A stretch of 64,000 nucleotides of DNA, from contig NZ_BATP01000025.1 in assembly GCF_000739615.1 (NCBI RefSeq), forward strand, positions 94,949 to 158,948. Direction: 5' to 3'. This stretch comes from Haloferula sp. BvORR071. Lineage in GTDB: Bacteria > Verrucomicrobiota > Verrucomicrobiia > Verrucomicrobiales > Akkermansiaceae. Every line of letters starts with the position of its first letter. Within the stretch, counting starts at the first letter, position 1. The translations under genes and the position numbers were made by a program. A model generated the notes under the pieces. That model saw only the letters and a list, made by a program, of their open reading frames with translations, made no database searches and was not told the origin of the DNA. Of the stretch, positions 17,278-26,598 are shown in pieces.

Positions 17278-18827
17278 CTAGCTCTTGGGCGCCACCCGCT
17301 CGCCCCACTCGGTAGCGGCGGCTTCATCGTCCACTGCCCAGTTCTCGCGGAGCGCCTTGATCATCTTGTCGCGGCTCTCGCCGGGAGGCATGTCCTCCAC
17401 CAGACGCGCCGCGGCCCGGGGATCTGACAGGGAAAGCCGCCCGAGGGCCCTCCTCCCACCCTCCTTGCCTAGATCCGCTTTGGCTTCGACCAAGCGCTTG
17501 AGGACGAACGCAGGGTCGACCGGGAAGCCACTATCACTGTTCATCAATTCAATCATTTGTCCCCGCTGCTCCTCGCTGAAGGATTGCCACTGTGCCTCGG
17601 CTTTCTCCGGGTTCTGCCACATGAGGGTAAGAACCTGCTGGTGAGAGGGCTGCGCATCAGGCTCGGGCGGGGCGGCACCCACGATCTGCAGCGCCCGCTT
17701 CAAGGAAGCCGCCTGCTCCTCTGGCATCTGCTGCGCAAGGCCCATCAGTTCATCGCCCCGGCCGCTGGTCTTCACCAGCTTGGCGAGCTCGTAACTCCGG
17801 TCACTCGCGATCAGGTCGGGATTGGCAGAAGCCGTCCCATGGCCGCATCCGGATTCTTGCGCGCCCAAGCCACCAGTGCCTGGGCCTTTGCCCCGGCCAG
17901 ATTCGCGGGCTCGACGTTCCGCTCCACCCACTGCCAGGTGGCATCCAGATCGCTGCTCTTGCGCGCCAACTGCACTTGGATCTGATAAAGCGCGCTCCCT
18001 CCGGGCTTGGGCGAAGTTTCTTCATACAAGCTCGCGGAACCGGCGGGATCGTTCTTGGACATGCCCTCCAGCAAGCTCGCCATCAGCTTCGCAGGGACTG
18101 GATCATACTGGCCCTTCGCCCAGTTGAGGGCCGCCTGCGGATCGGCGCTCGCGACAAGCTGCACCATCCACCCGAGTTGGTTCGCGGGCGGCTCGCCCTT
18201 CGCCAGAATCCTCTCGAAGCAATCGAGCGCCTTCCCCGGCTCCGCACTGGCGACCCCCTCAAGCAAAGTCGAGTAGTCCCTTTCCCTGAGCTGGGATGCC
18301 GGCAGAGCGTCGATCATCGCCAGGCCCTTCTCTGGGTCCAGCGCACCCATCGCGGTGAAGCTCACCGGCGGACGCGGGTCGTAGAAGTCGCGGCCTTTCC
18401 ACGCGAAAGGCTCCTTCTTGCCCAAGAGCAGTGGTAGCGCCCGTTCAGGATCGGTCGTGCACCAACGCCGCGTCACCTCCGCCAGCATGCCGCCATCCGC
18501 GCGCCGGTAAATCTCGCGGAACAGCCGCTCCGGATCGGTGGCCAGCATCTGGTCGATCCGCCATGAATCGAACTGGTTTGCCCCTCCAACGAAGAGATCC
18601 TCCAGCAACTCATCGGTCGACATTCCGGCTCGCCGGCGAAGGATGCTCCATGCTGGCGATCCAGACTTGCCCGCGCCACGGCGCGACTCCGCCGTGCGGT
18701 CTCCTGCCTTGGTCGGTGCAGCAGTCTTGGCCGGAGTTTGCACTGAGTCTGGAGAGCCGCCACCGATCCGCCCGGCAAAAAATGCCAGCGGCAACACGAT
18801 CGCCCCGATGAGAAGATTCCGTTTCAT
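17278..18827 (-). pseudogene. Short helical-repeat paralogue 3, split by a 1-nt frameshift
   Basis: Reading from ATG 18827 gives an intact short paralogue (KRNLLIGAIVLPLAFFAG anchor, DPERLFREIYRR, LDPEKGLAMIDALP, DPQAALNWAKGQYDPVP) until codon 338, where it runs into TGA at 17811. The other reading frame continues the homology (NPDLIASDRSYELAKLV ... AARLVEDMPPGESRDKMI) to a stop at 17278. Adding one G in the CTGCC on the minus strand (plus 17824-17828) restores LLANPDL and makes the length 1551 nt, i.e. 516 aa, like its paralogues. The cause is either a real 1-nt deletion or a sequencing error; the absence of other damage favours a recent event or an error. It overlaps its long partner by ATGA. 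Confidence 0.82.
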
Positions 18828-20878
18828 CGCTGCTGCTGTTCCTCCAGGTAGCGCTGGAGCTTCGCCCGGGCTTTGCCGAGTCCTGCCTCCGGCAGTTCCA
18901 TGCCCGGTTGCGCCGCCAGCGCCTGTGCCGCCTGCGGATCCTTGCTCGCCATCCCCGTGATCAAATTCTGGAAGGCCTGCATGCGCAGACCTTCATCGGG
19001 TATCTGGCCGATCTCCCCGATCAGACGCTGGCCGGTGGCAGGATCGCTGCTGTAGATCCGCCCCGACATCATCGAAAGCGCGGCCGAGCGGGCGACCCCA
19101 TCCTGATCGGTGAGGCGGCTCCACCAGTCATTGACCTGCACCAAGCCGCCGGGAGACCAGCGTTCCAAGGCCTGCTGATAGAGCGCGATGTCCTGCTCGG
19201 CAGCAGGCATCTGCTGAAGGAAAGTGACGGCACGGTCAGCCTGCTCCTTGCTGGCGATCGTCTCGCTCAGCTTGCGGCGCTGCGCTTCCGTGAGCCGGTT
19301 GGCGGCAGCCGTGGCAAACGCAGGATCCGTCTCCAGGCATTTCGATATCGCTGCATTCAGCCAAGGCTGCTGGAGGGCATCGGGAAGTTTCTCCACTTCG
19401 CGAAAGGCCAAGGCGGGATCACTCAAGGCCATCGATGAGGCGAAGCTCCCGGCGAGCCGCGCGGCCACCTCCGGATTGCTCACCGAGCTCAAGCTGCCCG
19501 CTGCTTGGGCGATCGTTTGGATATCCAAGTCGGCCAGTGCGCGGGTGAATCCGGAGGAACCGCCCAAGGCCACGGCTTCCTCTCCTTGGGCCGCCGCGAT
19601 CCAGCGGATCGCCGCCGCAGGATCCCTGCCAAGCCACTGCGCCGCACCCTTGGCCAGCGTGCCCCAATCGGTCTGGCGACCATACTCGACCTTCGCGTTG
19701 CTGCGAACCAGCTCCAGGGCCGCATCCGGCTGGCTCGCCATCAGGGCCAGCAGCGCGCGGTCACGGACCGAGTTCGGGGGAGCATGATCACTACCGCCAC
19801 CGACCCCTTGGGAACCACTGCCGGTCATGTAATAGGCAAAGGTGCTTCCCGAACCCAGCTCCCTCGCCCGCGGCAGCAGTGCCAGGACCTTCAGCGGATC
19901 GCTCTCCGCAATCGGTGCCAGGTACAGCGCGAGCGCCGCACGCTTGGCAGCACCCTCTGGCAGCGTCGCCTGCACCCATGCCAGTGCCGCCGCCGGATCG
20001 CGCTTGGCCCAAGCATCTGCGATCTCGATCGCTGCCGTGCTGCGCGCCCGCGAGGGCGACATCGATTGATAAAAGGCCACCGCCAGCGCCGGATCGTCAC
20101 CCGCCAAGACCTTCGCCAGGGCAGTGGACGCCTGCATTTGCTCCTCCACCGAACGCATCAGCGGCAGCAGCGCCTGCATGGCCGCCGGATTGGCGCGGGC
20201 CAGGCGGAGATAGAACCCGGTCCCCAGGGAAACGGAGCGCCAGGCACTGCCTCCCTCCTTGAGAAACTCGGCAAGATAGTGGATCGCCTGATCGGGATCG
20301 CTCTCCGAGAGCTGAATGAGAGCCCCCCTCGCAGCCTCGCCTTGTTCAGCAAGAGCCTTGGCCAGGTCGGCCGGGGAATCCGGGAAACGGGTTCTCCCGA
20401 TCAAAATCGCATTCTCCAATGCATCGCGCAGCGCCGGAGAAAGACTCGCGTCCGCCAATTTCGCGTCGAGCAGCTCGGGATGCTCCCTGCCCAGCCAGAA
20501 GATCCAGCGCTGCCAGGAAGCGAAGACGCTGCCGCCGCCCTTTACGTCCATCAGCAGATCTGCCAGCCGCTCCGGAGCCACTTCGGAGAGTCGTTGCAAG
20601 AGGGCCTCCCCCGCCAACGGCTCGAGATCGCGCAGTCTGCGGCCTCCCAAAAACTCCTCGCATTCCGCCAAGCTGGCGCTTTCCAGCCGGCGCACCATCG
20701 CGACCCCACCCAGCTCGCTAGCCGGCCCCCCGGATACGGGTTTCGCCGCCCCGGCATTCCCTTGGGGCTCAACCCCCGATACCGGATCACCACCCGGACC
20801 ACGGGTCATCCGGCCCGCCGCAAAGGCCGCCACCGCTCCGGCGGCCAAAAGGGCATAACTTTTCCACTCCGGCATCAT
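18824..20878 (-). CDS. Membrane-anchored helical-repeat protein, long paralogue 3
   Basis: 684 aa from ATG 20878 (the next codon is also ATG; a TTG at 20893 would add five residues). The anchor EWKSYALLAAGAVAAFAAGRM resembles the other long paralogues. It is followed by RRLESASLAECEEFLGGRRL and repeats: APERLADLLMDVKGG, DPDQAIHYLAEFLKEGG, DPALAVAFYQSMSPSRARS, RDPAAALAWVQATLPEGAA, DPAAAIRWIAAAQ. It ends two bases into the ATG of short paralogue 3. It lies 45 nt downstream of the sugar ABC permease gene in the same direction, so read-through from the fucose operon is possible. Function unknown. Confidence 0.84.
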   Translation of the reverse strand: MMPEWKSYALLAAGAVAAFAAGRMTRGPGGDPVSGVEPQGNAGAAKPVSGGPASELGGVAMVRRLESASLAECEEFLGGRRLRDLEPLAGEALLQRLSEVAPERLADLLMDVKGGGSVFASWQRWIFWLGREHPELLDAKLADASLSPALRDALENAILIGRTRFPDSPADLAKALAEQGEAARGALIQLSESDPDQAIHYLAEFLKEGGSAWRSVSLGTGFYLRLARANPAAMQALLPLMRSVEEQMQASTALAKVLAGDDPALAVAFYQSMSPSRARSTAAIEIADAWAKRDPAAALAWVQATLPEGAAKRAALALYLAPIAESDPLKVLALLPRARELGSGSTFAYYMTGSGSQGVGGGSDHAPPNSVRDRALLALMASQPDAALELVRSNAKVEYGRQTDWGTLAKGAAQWLGRDPAAAIRWIAAAQGEEAVALGGSSGFTRALADLDIQTIAQAAGSLSSVSNPEVAARLAGSFASSMALSDPALAFREVEKLPDALQQPWLNAAISKCLETDPAFATAAANRLTEAQRRKLSETIASKEQADRAVTFLQQMPAAEQDIALYQQALERWSPGGLVQVNDWWSRLTDQDGVARSAALSMMSGRIYSSDPATGQRLIGEIGQIPDEGLRMQAFQNLITGMASKDPQAAQALAAQPGMELPEAGLGKARAKLQRYLEEQQQR

Positions 20879-20923
20879 GCGATGCCATATCAAAGCCGCC
20901 GCGAGTCAAGCTTGTCGCTTCGC

Positions 20924-21856
20924 TCAGGCTTTCCGGTGACGCAGGCGGTCGATGATCACGGCGACGATGATGATTACGCCGGTAATGATCTCCGTCCAGG
21001 GCGTCGGAATGCCGTTCAAATTGCAGCCCATGCGGATGGTGGTCATCAGCAGCGCACCGATCAGCGCACCGAGCACCGTGCCTTCACCGCCCGAGAGGCT
21101 GGCACCGCCGATCACCACGGACGCGATGACATCGAGCTCCAGACCCACCGCCGTGGTGGGATCACCCTGCGAGGACTTCGCCATCAGCATGATGCCGGAG
21201 AGCGCCGCGCAGACACCACCGATGATGTAAACCAGCAGCTTGGTCAGTGGCACATTCACACCGCAGAGCGTGGCGGTGTTTTCATTCGAGCCGACCGCAA
21301 AGACATGCCGGCCGAAGCGCGTGGAGCGCAGCACCAGGGTGAAGAGAATCACCAGCGCGATCATCATCCCGACGCCCCAAGGGATTCCCGCCCCACCCAT
21401 CCACGGCTTATAGGCGGTCACGTTGAAGGGCAGGTTCACCGGCGATCCCTCCGCCCCAACCTTCGCCGCGCCACGGAAGATCTGCATGGTGCCAAGCGTG
21501 ATGATGAAAGGCAGTTGCTTCAGCCCCGTTGTCAGGCCGCCATTCACCAGTCCGCAGAAGCCGCCGAAAGCGAGCGTTCCGACGAAGACCAGCGCGGGCG
21601 GATAGTTGTGCTTCACCAGCATGGCCGCGACCACGCTGCACAGCGCCACCACCGAGCCCGCGGAAAGATCGATACCACCGGATACAATGATCAGCGTCAT
21701 GCCAATCGCCGCGATGCCCACGATCACCGTCTGCGTGAGGATATCGCGCATCACCTCCGCATGGAACATGGCGGAATTGAAGGCCCCGAAGATACCGTAG
21801 ATCAGCAGCAGCGCGACAAAGGGACCGAGGATGGTGAGGAGCGATTTCAGGCGCAT
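20924..21856 (-). CDS. Ribose-type sugar ABC transporter permease (RbsC family)
   Basis: 310 aa with eight to ten hydrophobic segments. The family signatures are clear: GMTLIIVSGGIDLSAGSVVAL near the N-terminus and SVVIGGASLSGGEGTVLGALIGALL near residue 255, which contacts the ATPase. E. coli RbsC is 321 aa. It forms the inner-membrane channel of a carbohydrate uptake transporter of the CUT2 class with the ATPase encoded 15 nt upstream and the binding protein before that. The operon context (fucI first) suggests L-fucose or a related deoxysugar as substrate, which is inference. Start at ATG 21856 is the first after the ATPase stop. Confidence 0.94.
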   Translation of the reverse strand: MRLKSLLTILGPFVALLLIYGIFGAFNSAMFHAEVMRDILTQTVIVGIAAIGMTLIIVSGGIDLSAGSVVALCSVVAAMLVKHNYPPALVFVGTLAFGGFCGLVNGGLTTGLKQLPFIITLGTMQIFRGAAKVGAEGSPVNLPFNVTAYKPWMGGAGIPWGVGMMIALVILFTLVLRSTRFGRHVFAVGSNENTATLCGVNVPLTKLLVYIIGGVCAALSGIMLMAKSSQGDPTTAVGLELDVIASVVIGGASLSGGEGTVLGALIGALLMTTIRMGCNLNGIPTPWTEIITGVIIIVAVIIDRLRHRKA

Positions 21857-21871
21857 GGGAGAGAGGGAAGA

Positions 21872-23392
21872 TCAGGGGAGGTCGACGGCCTTGCCGGTGG
21901 CCACCAGCATCACGTCATGCGGCGTCAGCTTCTCCACCGCCACGGCGCGGGTCAGGCGGCCCTGGCTCATCACCGCGATGCGGTCACAAACGCCGAAGAG
22001 CTCGGGCAGATAACTAGAAATGATCACCACCGCACGCGGCCGCTTGGCATCGGTGACGACTTCATTGATCGCTTCGTAGATCCGCGCCTTCGCCGCGATG
22101 TCGATGCCGCGGGTCGGCTCATCTAACAGCAGCACGTCGACGTCGTATTCCAAGAGGCGCGCAAAAGCTGCCTTCTGCTGGTTGCCGCCGGACAGCGCGC
22201 CGATTGCCTGCGCGGGGCCCTGGCACTTGATGCCGAGGCGCTCGATCCAGCGAGCGGTTGCCTGCTTCTGCCGGGAAGGGAAAACGGTGCCCACCTTGCC
22301 GAAGCGATCCAAGCAAGGCAACGTCACATTGTCCGCGATCGAGAGATTCAGCGCGAGGCCCTCCTCCTTGCGGTTCTCGCTGAGCATGCCGACGCCCTGC
22401 TTCCAGCGCTTGCGCGGCTTCGAGTGCTCGCCGCCGGCAGCACCACTGATCTTCACCGAGCCGGACTTCACCGCATCCAGGCCGAACAAGGCGCGCAGGA
22501 ATTCGGTGCGCCCGGAGCCGATCAGGCCGGCAATGCCCACCACTTCGCCGCGGCGCAGTGTCATGCTGGCATCGGCAGGCTTCTTCTGCCCCGCGAGTCC
22601 GGAAATTTCTAACAAGGCGTCACCCGGCGTGCGTTCACTGCGCGGATAGAGATCCTCTACATCGCGGCCGACCATCATCGAGACGATCTCCTCGGGTGCG
22701 GTCGTGGCCACATCCCGGGTCCCCACCACCGAGCCATCGCGCAACACGGTCAGGCGCGAAGCGAGACGCTTCACCTCCTCCAGGAAGTGCGAGATGTAGA
22801 TGATCGAAATCCCCTGCCCCTTCAGGCGGTCGATGAGTTGGAACAAGCGCTCGATATCCTTCTGCGCCAGCGAGGAAGTCGGCTCGTCGAAGACCAGCAG
22901 CTTGCAACCCATCGCCAGCGAGCGGCCGATCTCCACCAATTGCTGCGCCGAGACCGACAGCTTGCCCGCCTTCACCTCCGGGCGGATCTCGGGATGATCG
23001 AAATGCGCCAGTGCCTCAAGCGCCCGCGCCCGCATCATCTTGCGATCCACAAAGGGGCCCTTCCGCGGCTCCATCCCGAGCACGATGTTCTCCTCCACCG
23101 TCAGGTGCGGCGCGATCGAGAGCTCCTGATAGATCATCCCCACCCCGCGCGCCCGCGCATCGAGCGGATGCCGTGGCTGGTAGACTTGGCCATCGAAGCT
23201 CATCTCGCCCGCATCCGGCGCATGAGCACCGGAGAGCACCTTCATCAGCGTGCTCTTGCCCGCACCATTCTCACCGACCAGCGCATGCACCTCCCCCGGC
23301 AAGACCTCAAGGTCCACCCGGCCGAGCGCGATGGTCGGCCCGAAGGTCTTGCGGATGCCCCGCATTACCAAGCGTGGAGGAGTATCGGACAT
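21872..23392 (-). CDS. Sugar ABC transporter ATP-binding protein (RbsA/CUT2 family)
   Basis: 506 aa from ATG 23392, chosen over an upstream in-frame start because the family begins close to RLVMRGIRKTFGPTIAL. It has two fused ATPase domains. The first has Walker A GENGAGKST, signature-like LSVSAQQLVEI and Walker B LLVFDEPTSSL. The second is degenerate at Walker A (GLIGSGRTEFL), as is usual for CUT2 ATPases, but keeps LSGGNQQK and VLLLDEPTRGID. It powers sugar import through the permease encoded just downstream. The length matches E. coli RbsA (501 aa). The 5' gap contains a long inverted repeat, so expression may be uncoupled from the binding-protein gene. Confidence 0.95.
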   Translation of the reverse strand: MSDTPPRLVMRGIRKTFGPTIALGRVDLEVLPGEVHALVGENGAGKSTLMKVLSGAHAPDAGEMSFDGQVYQPRHPLDARARGVGMIYQELSIAPHLTVEENIVLGMEPRKGPFVDRKMMRARALEALAHFDHPEIRPEVKAGKLSVSAQQLVEIGRSLAMGCKLLVFDEPTSSLAQKDIERLFQLIDRLKGQGISIIYISHFLEEVKRLASRLTVLRDGSVVGTRDVATTAPEEIVSMMVGRDVEDLYPRSERTPGDALLEISGLAGQKKPADASMTLRRGEVVGIAGLIGSGRTEFLRALFGLDAVKSGSVKISGAAGGEHSKPRKRWKQGVGMLSENRKEEGLALNLSIADNVTLPCLDRFGKVGTVFPSRQKQATARWIERLGIKCQGPAQAIGALSGGNQQKAAFARLLEYDVDVLLLDEPTRGIDIAAKARIYEAINEVVTDAKRPRAVVIISSYLPELFGVCDRIAVMSQGRLTRAVAVEKLTPHDVMLVATGKAVDLP

Positions 23393-23409
23393 CAGCGGTT
23401 CAAATTGAT

Positions 23410-23521
23410 AGGCACCACGAATCACACCAATCCAACGAATCCCAAACAGAAGGCATCGAGTAGGTTTTGCTCCCCGCGAGGCCCTTCTTCATTCGTAAGA
23501 TTCGAAAGATTCGTGGTGCCT
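23410..23521. repeat. Intergenic hairpin element A (ACGAAT-type arms)
   Basis: AGGCACCACGAATC (23410-23423) and GATTCGTGGTGCCT (23508-23521) are 14-bp perfect inverted repeats. An inner ACGAAT/ATTCGT pair (second arm near 23491-23496) extends the stem. The element fills the gap between the binding-protein and ATPase genes and belongs to a family also seen at 24625, 30160 and, as a half copy, 41598. Confidence 0.75.
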
Positions 23522-23531
23522 TCCTTTGTCT

Positions 23532-24509
23532 TCAAGGAACCTGCGTCTTGATCAGCGCAGCCACCTTCGCATCTTCCAGATTCGCCGCCGTGATCAGAGT
23601 CGCCCCGGTATCGATCACCGGCTCCACCTTCTCGCCCTTGAGCTTCGCCACCGCGGTCTTCACGCCGAGGTAGCCCATGTTCACGGGATCCTGCAGCACG
23701 CTGCCCTGCATCTCGCCCTTCTTCAGCGCATCGATGAAAGTCGCATCGCAGTCGAAGCCGACGAACTTGACCTTGCCGGCCTGGTTCTTGCCGCGCAGCG
23801 CCTGGAGCATCCCGTAGGTGCTGGTCTGGTTGCTGGCGAAGATCCCCTGCACCGTCAGGCTGTCACCCGAGGTGAGGCGGGTCAGCAGGTTGGTCGCGGT
23901 GTCCTGGGCCTGGCTGGCGGTGGCACCCGCATACTGCTCGGAGCTTACCACCTCGATGTCCGGATAGTTCGCGATCTCCTTCAGGAAGCCTTCCTCGCGC
24001 TGCTCGGTGGAGGCACTGCCCTGCGCATAGCGCAGCACGGCGACTTTGCCCTTCTTGCCCAAGCTTTCGGCCAGCGCCTTGGCAGCGATCTTCCCGCCCT
24101 CGCGGTTGTCGGTCGCCACGTAGCTCGAAATGAAGTCCGCGCTATCGGCCAGTGAGGAGTCAATGATCACCACCGGCTTCTTCGCCGATACTTCCTTCAC
24201 CACATCGCGCAGCGCAACCGCATCGAGCGGCGCGACGACAATCGCGTCGTTCTGCAGCGCCTGGTTCTTCACCAGGTCGATCTGCTGGCTGCGGTCGTCC
24301 TCCTTCTGCGGCCCGATGAAGGTGACCTTCACGCCGAGTTCGGTGGCAGCCTTCTGCGCGCCCGCTTCCACGGACTTCCAGAAGATGTGGGTGGTCCCCT
24401 TCGGGATCACGGCGATGCGGGTTTGGCCAGAGCCGCCTCCGGATTTGTCATTGTTGCAACCGGCTAACAGGGCGGCCGCGGTGAGGGCGAAAAGCGTGGT
24501 GGATTTCAT
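23532..24509 (-). CDS. Sugar ABC transporter substrate-binding lipoprotein
   Basis: 325 aa from ATG 24509. The signal ends in a lipobox LLAGC with Cys18, so the protein is lipid-anchored; a Gly/Ser linker (NNDKSGGGSGQ) follows. The rest is a type I periplasmic binding fold: RIAVIPKGTTHIFWKSVEAG, KNQALQNDAIVVAPLDAVAL, VVIIDSSLADSADFISSYVATDN broken across blocks, VKFVGFDCDATFIDALKKG and GSVLQDPVNMGYLGVKTAV, all typical of ribose/xylose-type binding proteins. It should deliver sugar to the permease. It sits between fucI and the ATPase gene, flanked on both sides by hairpin repeats. The sugar is probably L-fucose, inferred from context only. Confidence 0.94.
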   Translation of the reverse strand: MKSTTLFALTAAALLAGCNNDKSGGGSGQTRIAVIPKGTTHIFWKSVEAGAQKAATELGVKVTFIGPQKEDDRSQQIDLVKNQALQNDAIVVAPLDAVALRDVVKEVSAKKPVVIIDSSLADSADFISSYVATDNREGGKIAAKALAESLGKKGKVAVLRYAQGSASTEQREEGFLKEIANYPDIEVVSSEQYAGATASQAQDTATNLLTRLTSGDSLTVQGIFASNQTSTYGMLQALRGKNQAGKVKFVGFDCDATFIDALKKGEMQGSVLQDPVNMGYLGVKTAVAKLKGEKVEPVIDTGATLITAANLEDAKVAALIKTQVP

Positions 24510-24624
24510 CTTGGGTTATCGATCTATCCGAAACTTGGGCAATGGATTCCGGAAAGTCACGCATACGGGTGACCCGGCCGGAAACTCTCGGCTGTGTCAG
24601 GAGGCAGCCATAAACAGATTTAAA

Positions 24625-24733
24625 CCGCGAATGGACGCCAATGGGCGCGAATGAAAAGCCCCTTTTGCGGGGACGCGGTACCCCTTCGGGTAGTCCTTTC
24701 TCTCTTCATCTCAAAATTCGCGTCCATTCGCGG
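24625..24733. repeat. Intergenic hairpin element B (CGCGAATGGACGC arms)
   Basis: CCGCGAATGGACGC (24625-24638) and GCGTCCATTCGCGG (24720-24733) are 14-bp perfect inverted repeats about 80 nt apart. Inside is a second partial copy of the motif (GGGCGCGAATGAA). It lies between fucI and the binding-protein gene and ends 10 nt from the fucI stop codon. Confidence 0.75.
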
Positions 24734-24742
24734 CTTCAAAAC

Positions 24743-26524
24743 TCAAGCCCTCCCGTAAAGCGGGCCGTAGTTCGCGCAGGCCCGGAAATCCGCTCCTTCC
24801 AGATCCGCGGTCCCGAAAGCCCGCCATGCCGCCGGGCGGAAAACCCGCTCCTCGCTGACATTGTGCATATAAACCGGGATCCGGAGCATCGCCGCCAGCG
24901 TGATGTAGAGGTGGCCGATGTGGCCGTGGCTCATGACACAATGATTCGCACCCCAGTGGTTCATCACCTCGTAGGCGCTGCGGAAGGCTCCCTTGCCGGT
25001 CAGGATCGGGGCAAACCAAGTGGTCGGCCAAGTCGGATTCGTCCGCTGGTCGAGCGCGTCATGCACATCCTCCGGCAGGTCGATGGTGTGGCCCTCGGCG
25101 ATCTGCAGCGCGGGGCCGAGACCATCGACGAGATTGAGCCGGATCATCGTGGCCGGCATGCCGCCGCGGGTGCGGAAGCGCGTGCTCAGGCCACCGCCGG
25201 GGAAGTATTCGGTGATCGAGGGATGCCAGGTGGTGGCCTTCAGGCACTTCTCCACCTCCGCCTCGCTGATATCCCAGAAGGGCTTCATCGCGGGAACACC
25301 ATCAACTTCCTGCTGACCGGTGCCATCCAGCGCCGCCGGGCCGGAATTGATCAGGTGCAGGATCCCATCCGCCACCAACGGATGACTGAAGGACTTGCCG
25401 CTTGCACGCTCGATGGCCGCTCCACTCCAGTAGGTCCGCAGGTCCGCGAAGATCTGCGCGGTATGGGTGAGCAGCGAGCCGAAGAGCATGCCCGCACCGT
25501 TCAAAGCATCGTTCTCTGTCGCCAGAATGTAGGGCGCGCGCTTGCCATTCCAGTCGAAGGAGGAATTCAGGATCGCCTCCATGAAGTCACCGTTCGGGAA
25601 GTGGTCAGTCCACTGTCGCTGGCCCTGGAAGCCCGCGGCGATCGCATTGTGGCCTTGGGCCTGCTCACCGAGACCCATTGCTGCCAGCTTCGGATTCCCC
25701 GCCATCAGGTCGCGGGCAATCAGAGCCATCTTCACGCTGTCCTCCCACTCGGAATCGATCTGCTCGCGGCTGCGCGTGGTCTCCGGCGAGTTGTAGTCCT
25801 TGCCCTCCGGGCAGTTGGCCTTCACCCAGGCGAGCGCCTTCGCATACTCCTCTTGGTCGTACCAGCCCTTGCGCATGCGCCCGGCGAATTCGCTCATGTC
25901 GACCGCCTCGACCCGCATGCCGAGCCACTTCTCCCACATCGCGGGATCCACCACCGAGCCGGCAATCCCCATCGAGGTGCCACCCATCGAGAGGTAGCTC
26001 TTGCCGCGCATCAGCGCGACCGCCAGGCCGCAGCGGATGAAATCGAGGAGCTTGCCGCGCACATCATCCGGGATCTCCGTATCGGTCGCCGCCTGCACAT
26101 CCTGGCCGTAGATTCCGAAGGCCGGCAGGCCCTTCTGCGCATGGCCCGCGAGCACCGCCGCGAGGTAAACCGCGCCTGGCCGCTCGGTGCCATTAAAGCC
26201 CCACACCGCCTTCGGCAGATGCGGATCCATGTCCATGGTCTCCGAGCCGTAGCACCAGCAAGGCGTCACTGTCAGGGATACGCCCACGTTCTCACGCCGG
26301 AATTTGTCCGCGCAGGCCGCCGCTTCCTTCACCCCGCCGATGCAGCTGTCCGAGATCACGGACTCCACCGGGCTGCCATCGGGATAGCGCAGCTCGCGGG
26401 CGATCAACTCGGCCACAGCACGGGCCTGTTGCATGGTGCGTTCTTCAAGCGATTCGCGGACGCCGCCGAGACGACCATCGATCGCCGGGCGAATGCCCAC
26501 CTTGGGATAGGGCGCAGGGTTCAT
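24743..26524 (-). CDS. fucI: L-fucose isomerase
   Basis: 593 aa from ATG 26524, matching E. coli FucI (591 aa); an upstream in-frame start adds 12 unrelated residues. The enzyme converts L-fucose to L-fuculose with a divalent metal. Conserved blocks include [71 protein letters not shown] and the metal-binding Glu in [16 protein letters not shown], Asp in ATENDALNG and His in MSHGHIGHL. It is the first gene of a minus-strand operon continuing into an ABC sugar transporter, and is divergent from an AraC regulator and a class II aldolase. Together they give uptake, isomerisation and aldol cleavage of fucose; a kinase is not in the window. Confidence 0.96.
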   Translation of the reverse strand: MNPAPYPKVGIRPAIDGRLGGVRESLEERTMQQARAVAELIARELRYPDGSPVESVISDSCIGGVKEAAACADKFRRENVGVSLTVTPCWCYGSETMDMDPHLPKAVWGFNGTERPGAVYLAAVLAGHAQKGLPAFGIYGQDVQAATDTEIPDDVRGKLLDFIRCGLAVALMRGKSYLSMGGTSMGIAGSVVDPAMWEKWLGMRVEAVDMSEFAGRMRKGWYDQEEYAKALAWVKANCPEGKDYNSPETTRSREQIDSEWEDSVKMALIARDLMAGNPKLAAMGLGEQAQGHNAIAAGFQGQRQWTDHFPNGDFMEAILNSSFDWNGKRAPYILATENDALNGAGMLFGSLLTHTAQIFADLRTYWSGAAIERASGKSFSHPLVADGILHLINSGPAALDGTGQQEVDGVPAMKPFWDISEAEVEKCLKATTWHPSITEYFPGGGLSTRFRTRGGMPATMIRLNLVDGLGPALQIAEGHTIDLPEDVHDALDQRTNPTWPTTWFAPILTGKGAFRSAYEVMNHWGANHCVMSHGHIGHLYITLAAMLRIPVYMHNVSEERVFRPAAWRAFGTADLEGADFRACANYGPLYGRA

Positions 26525-26529
26525 GCTCC

Positions 26530-26595
26530 GGAAATAGTGGAACGGAAGCGCACTTGTCACTCCAGAAATGGATAAATTTGCTTAGACTATTTTCC
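26530..26595. promoter_or_regulatory. Candidate AraC-type operator between fucI and its regulator
   Basis: The 74-nt divergent gap holds GGAAATAGT (26530-26538) and the inverted ACTATTTTCC (26586-26595), which match except for one extra A. A related half, CCAGAAATGG, lies between them. Inverted half-sites next to both start codons fit control of the two divergent transcription units by the AraC-type protein. This is a pattern-based inference. Confidence 0.4.
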
Positions 26596-26598
26596 TTA

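Noticed and set aside
17278..17931. Separate small gene starting at 17931
   Set aside because: Its first ~35 codons are a shifted frame of the upstream part; the true content continues the short paralogue after a 1-nt frameshift.
19505..22126. 873-codon open frame on the + strand across long paralogue 3 and the sugar permease
   Set aside because: It crosses two well-supported genes antisense and encodes Arg/His/Gln-rich sequence with no family resemblance.
24641..26575. 644-codon open frame antisense to fucI
   Set aside because: fucI has all expected motifs and length; the antisense product has no recognisable features.
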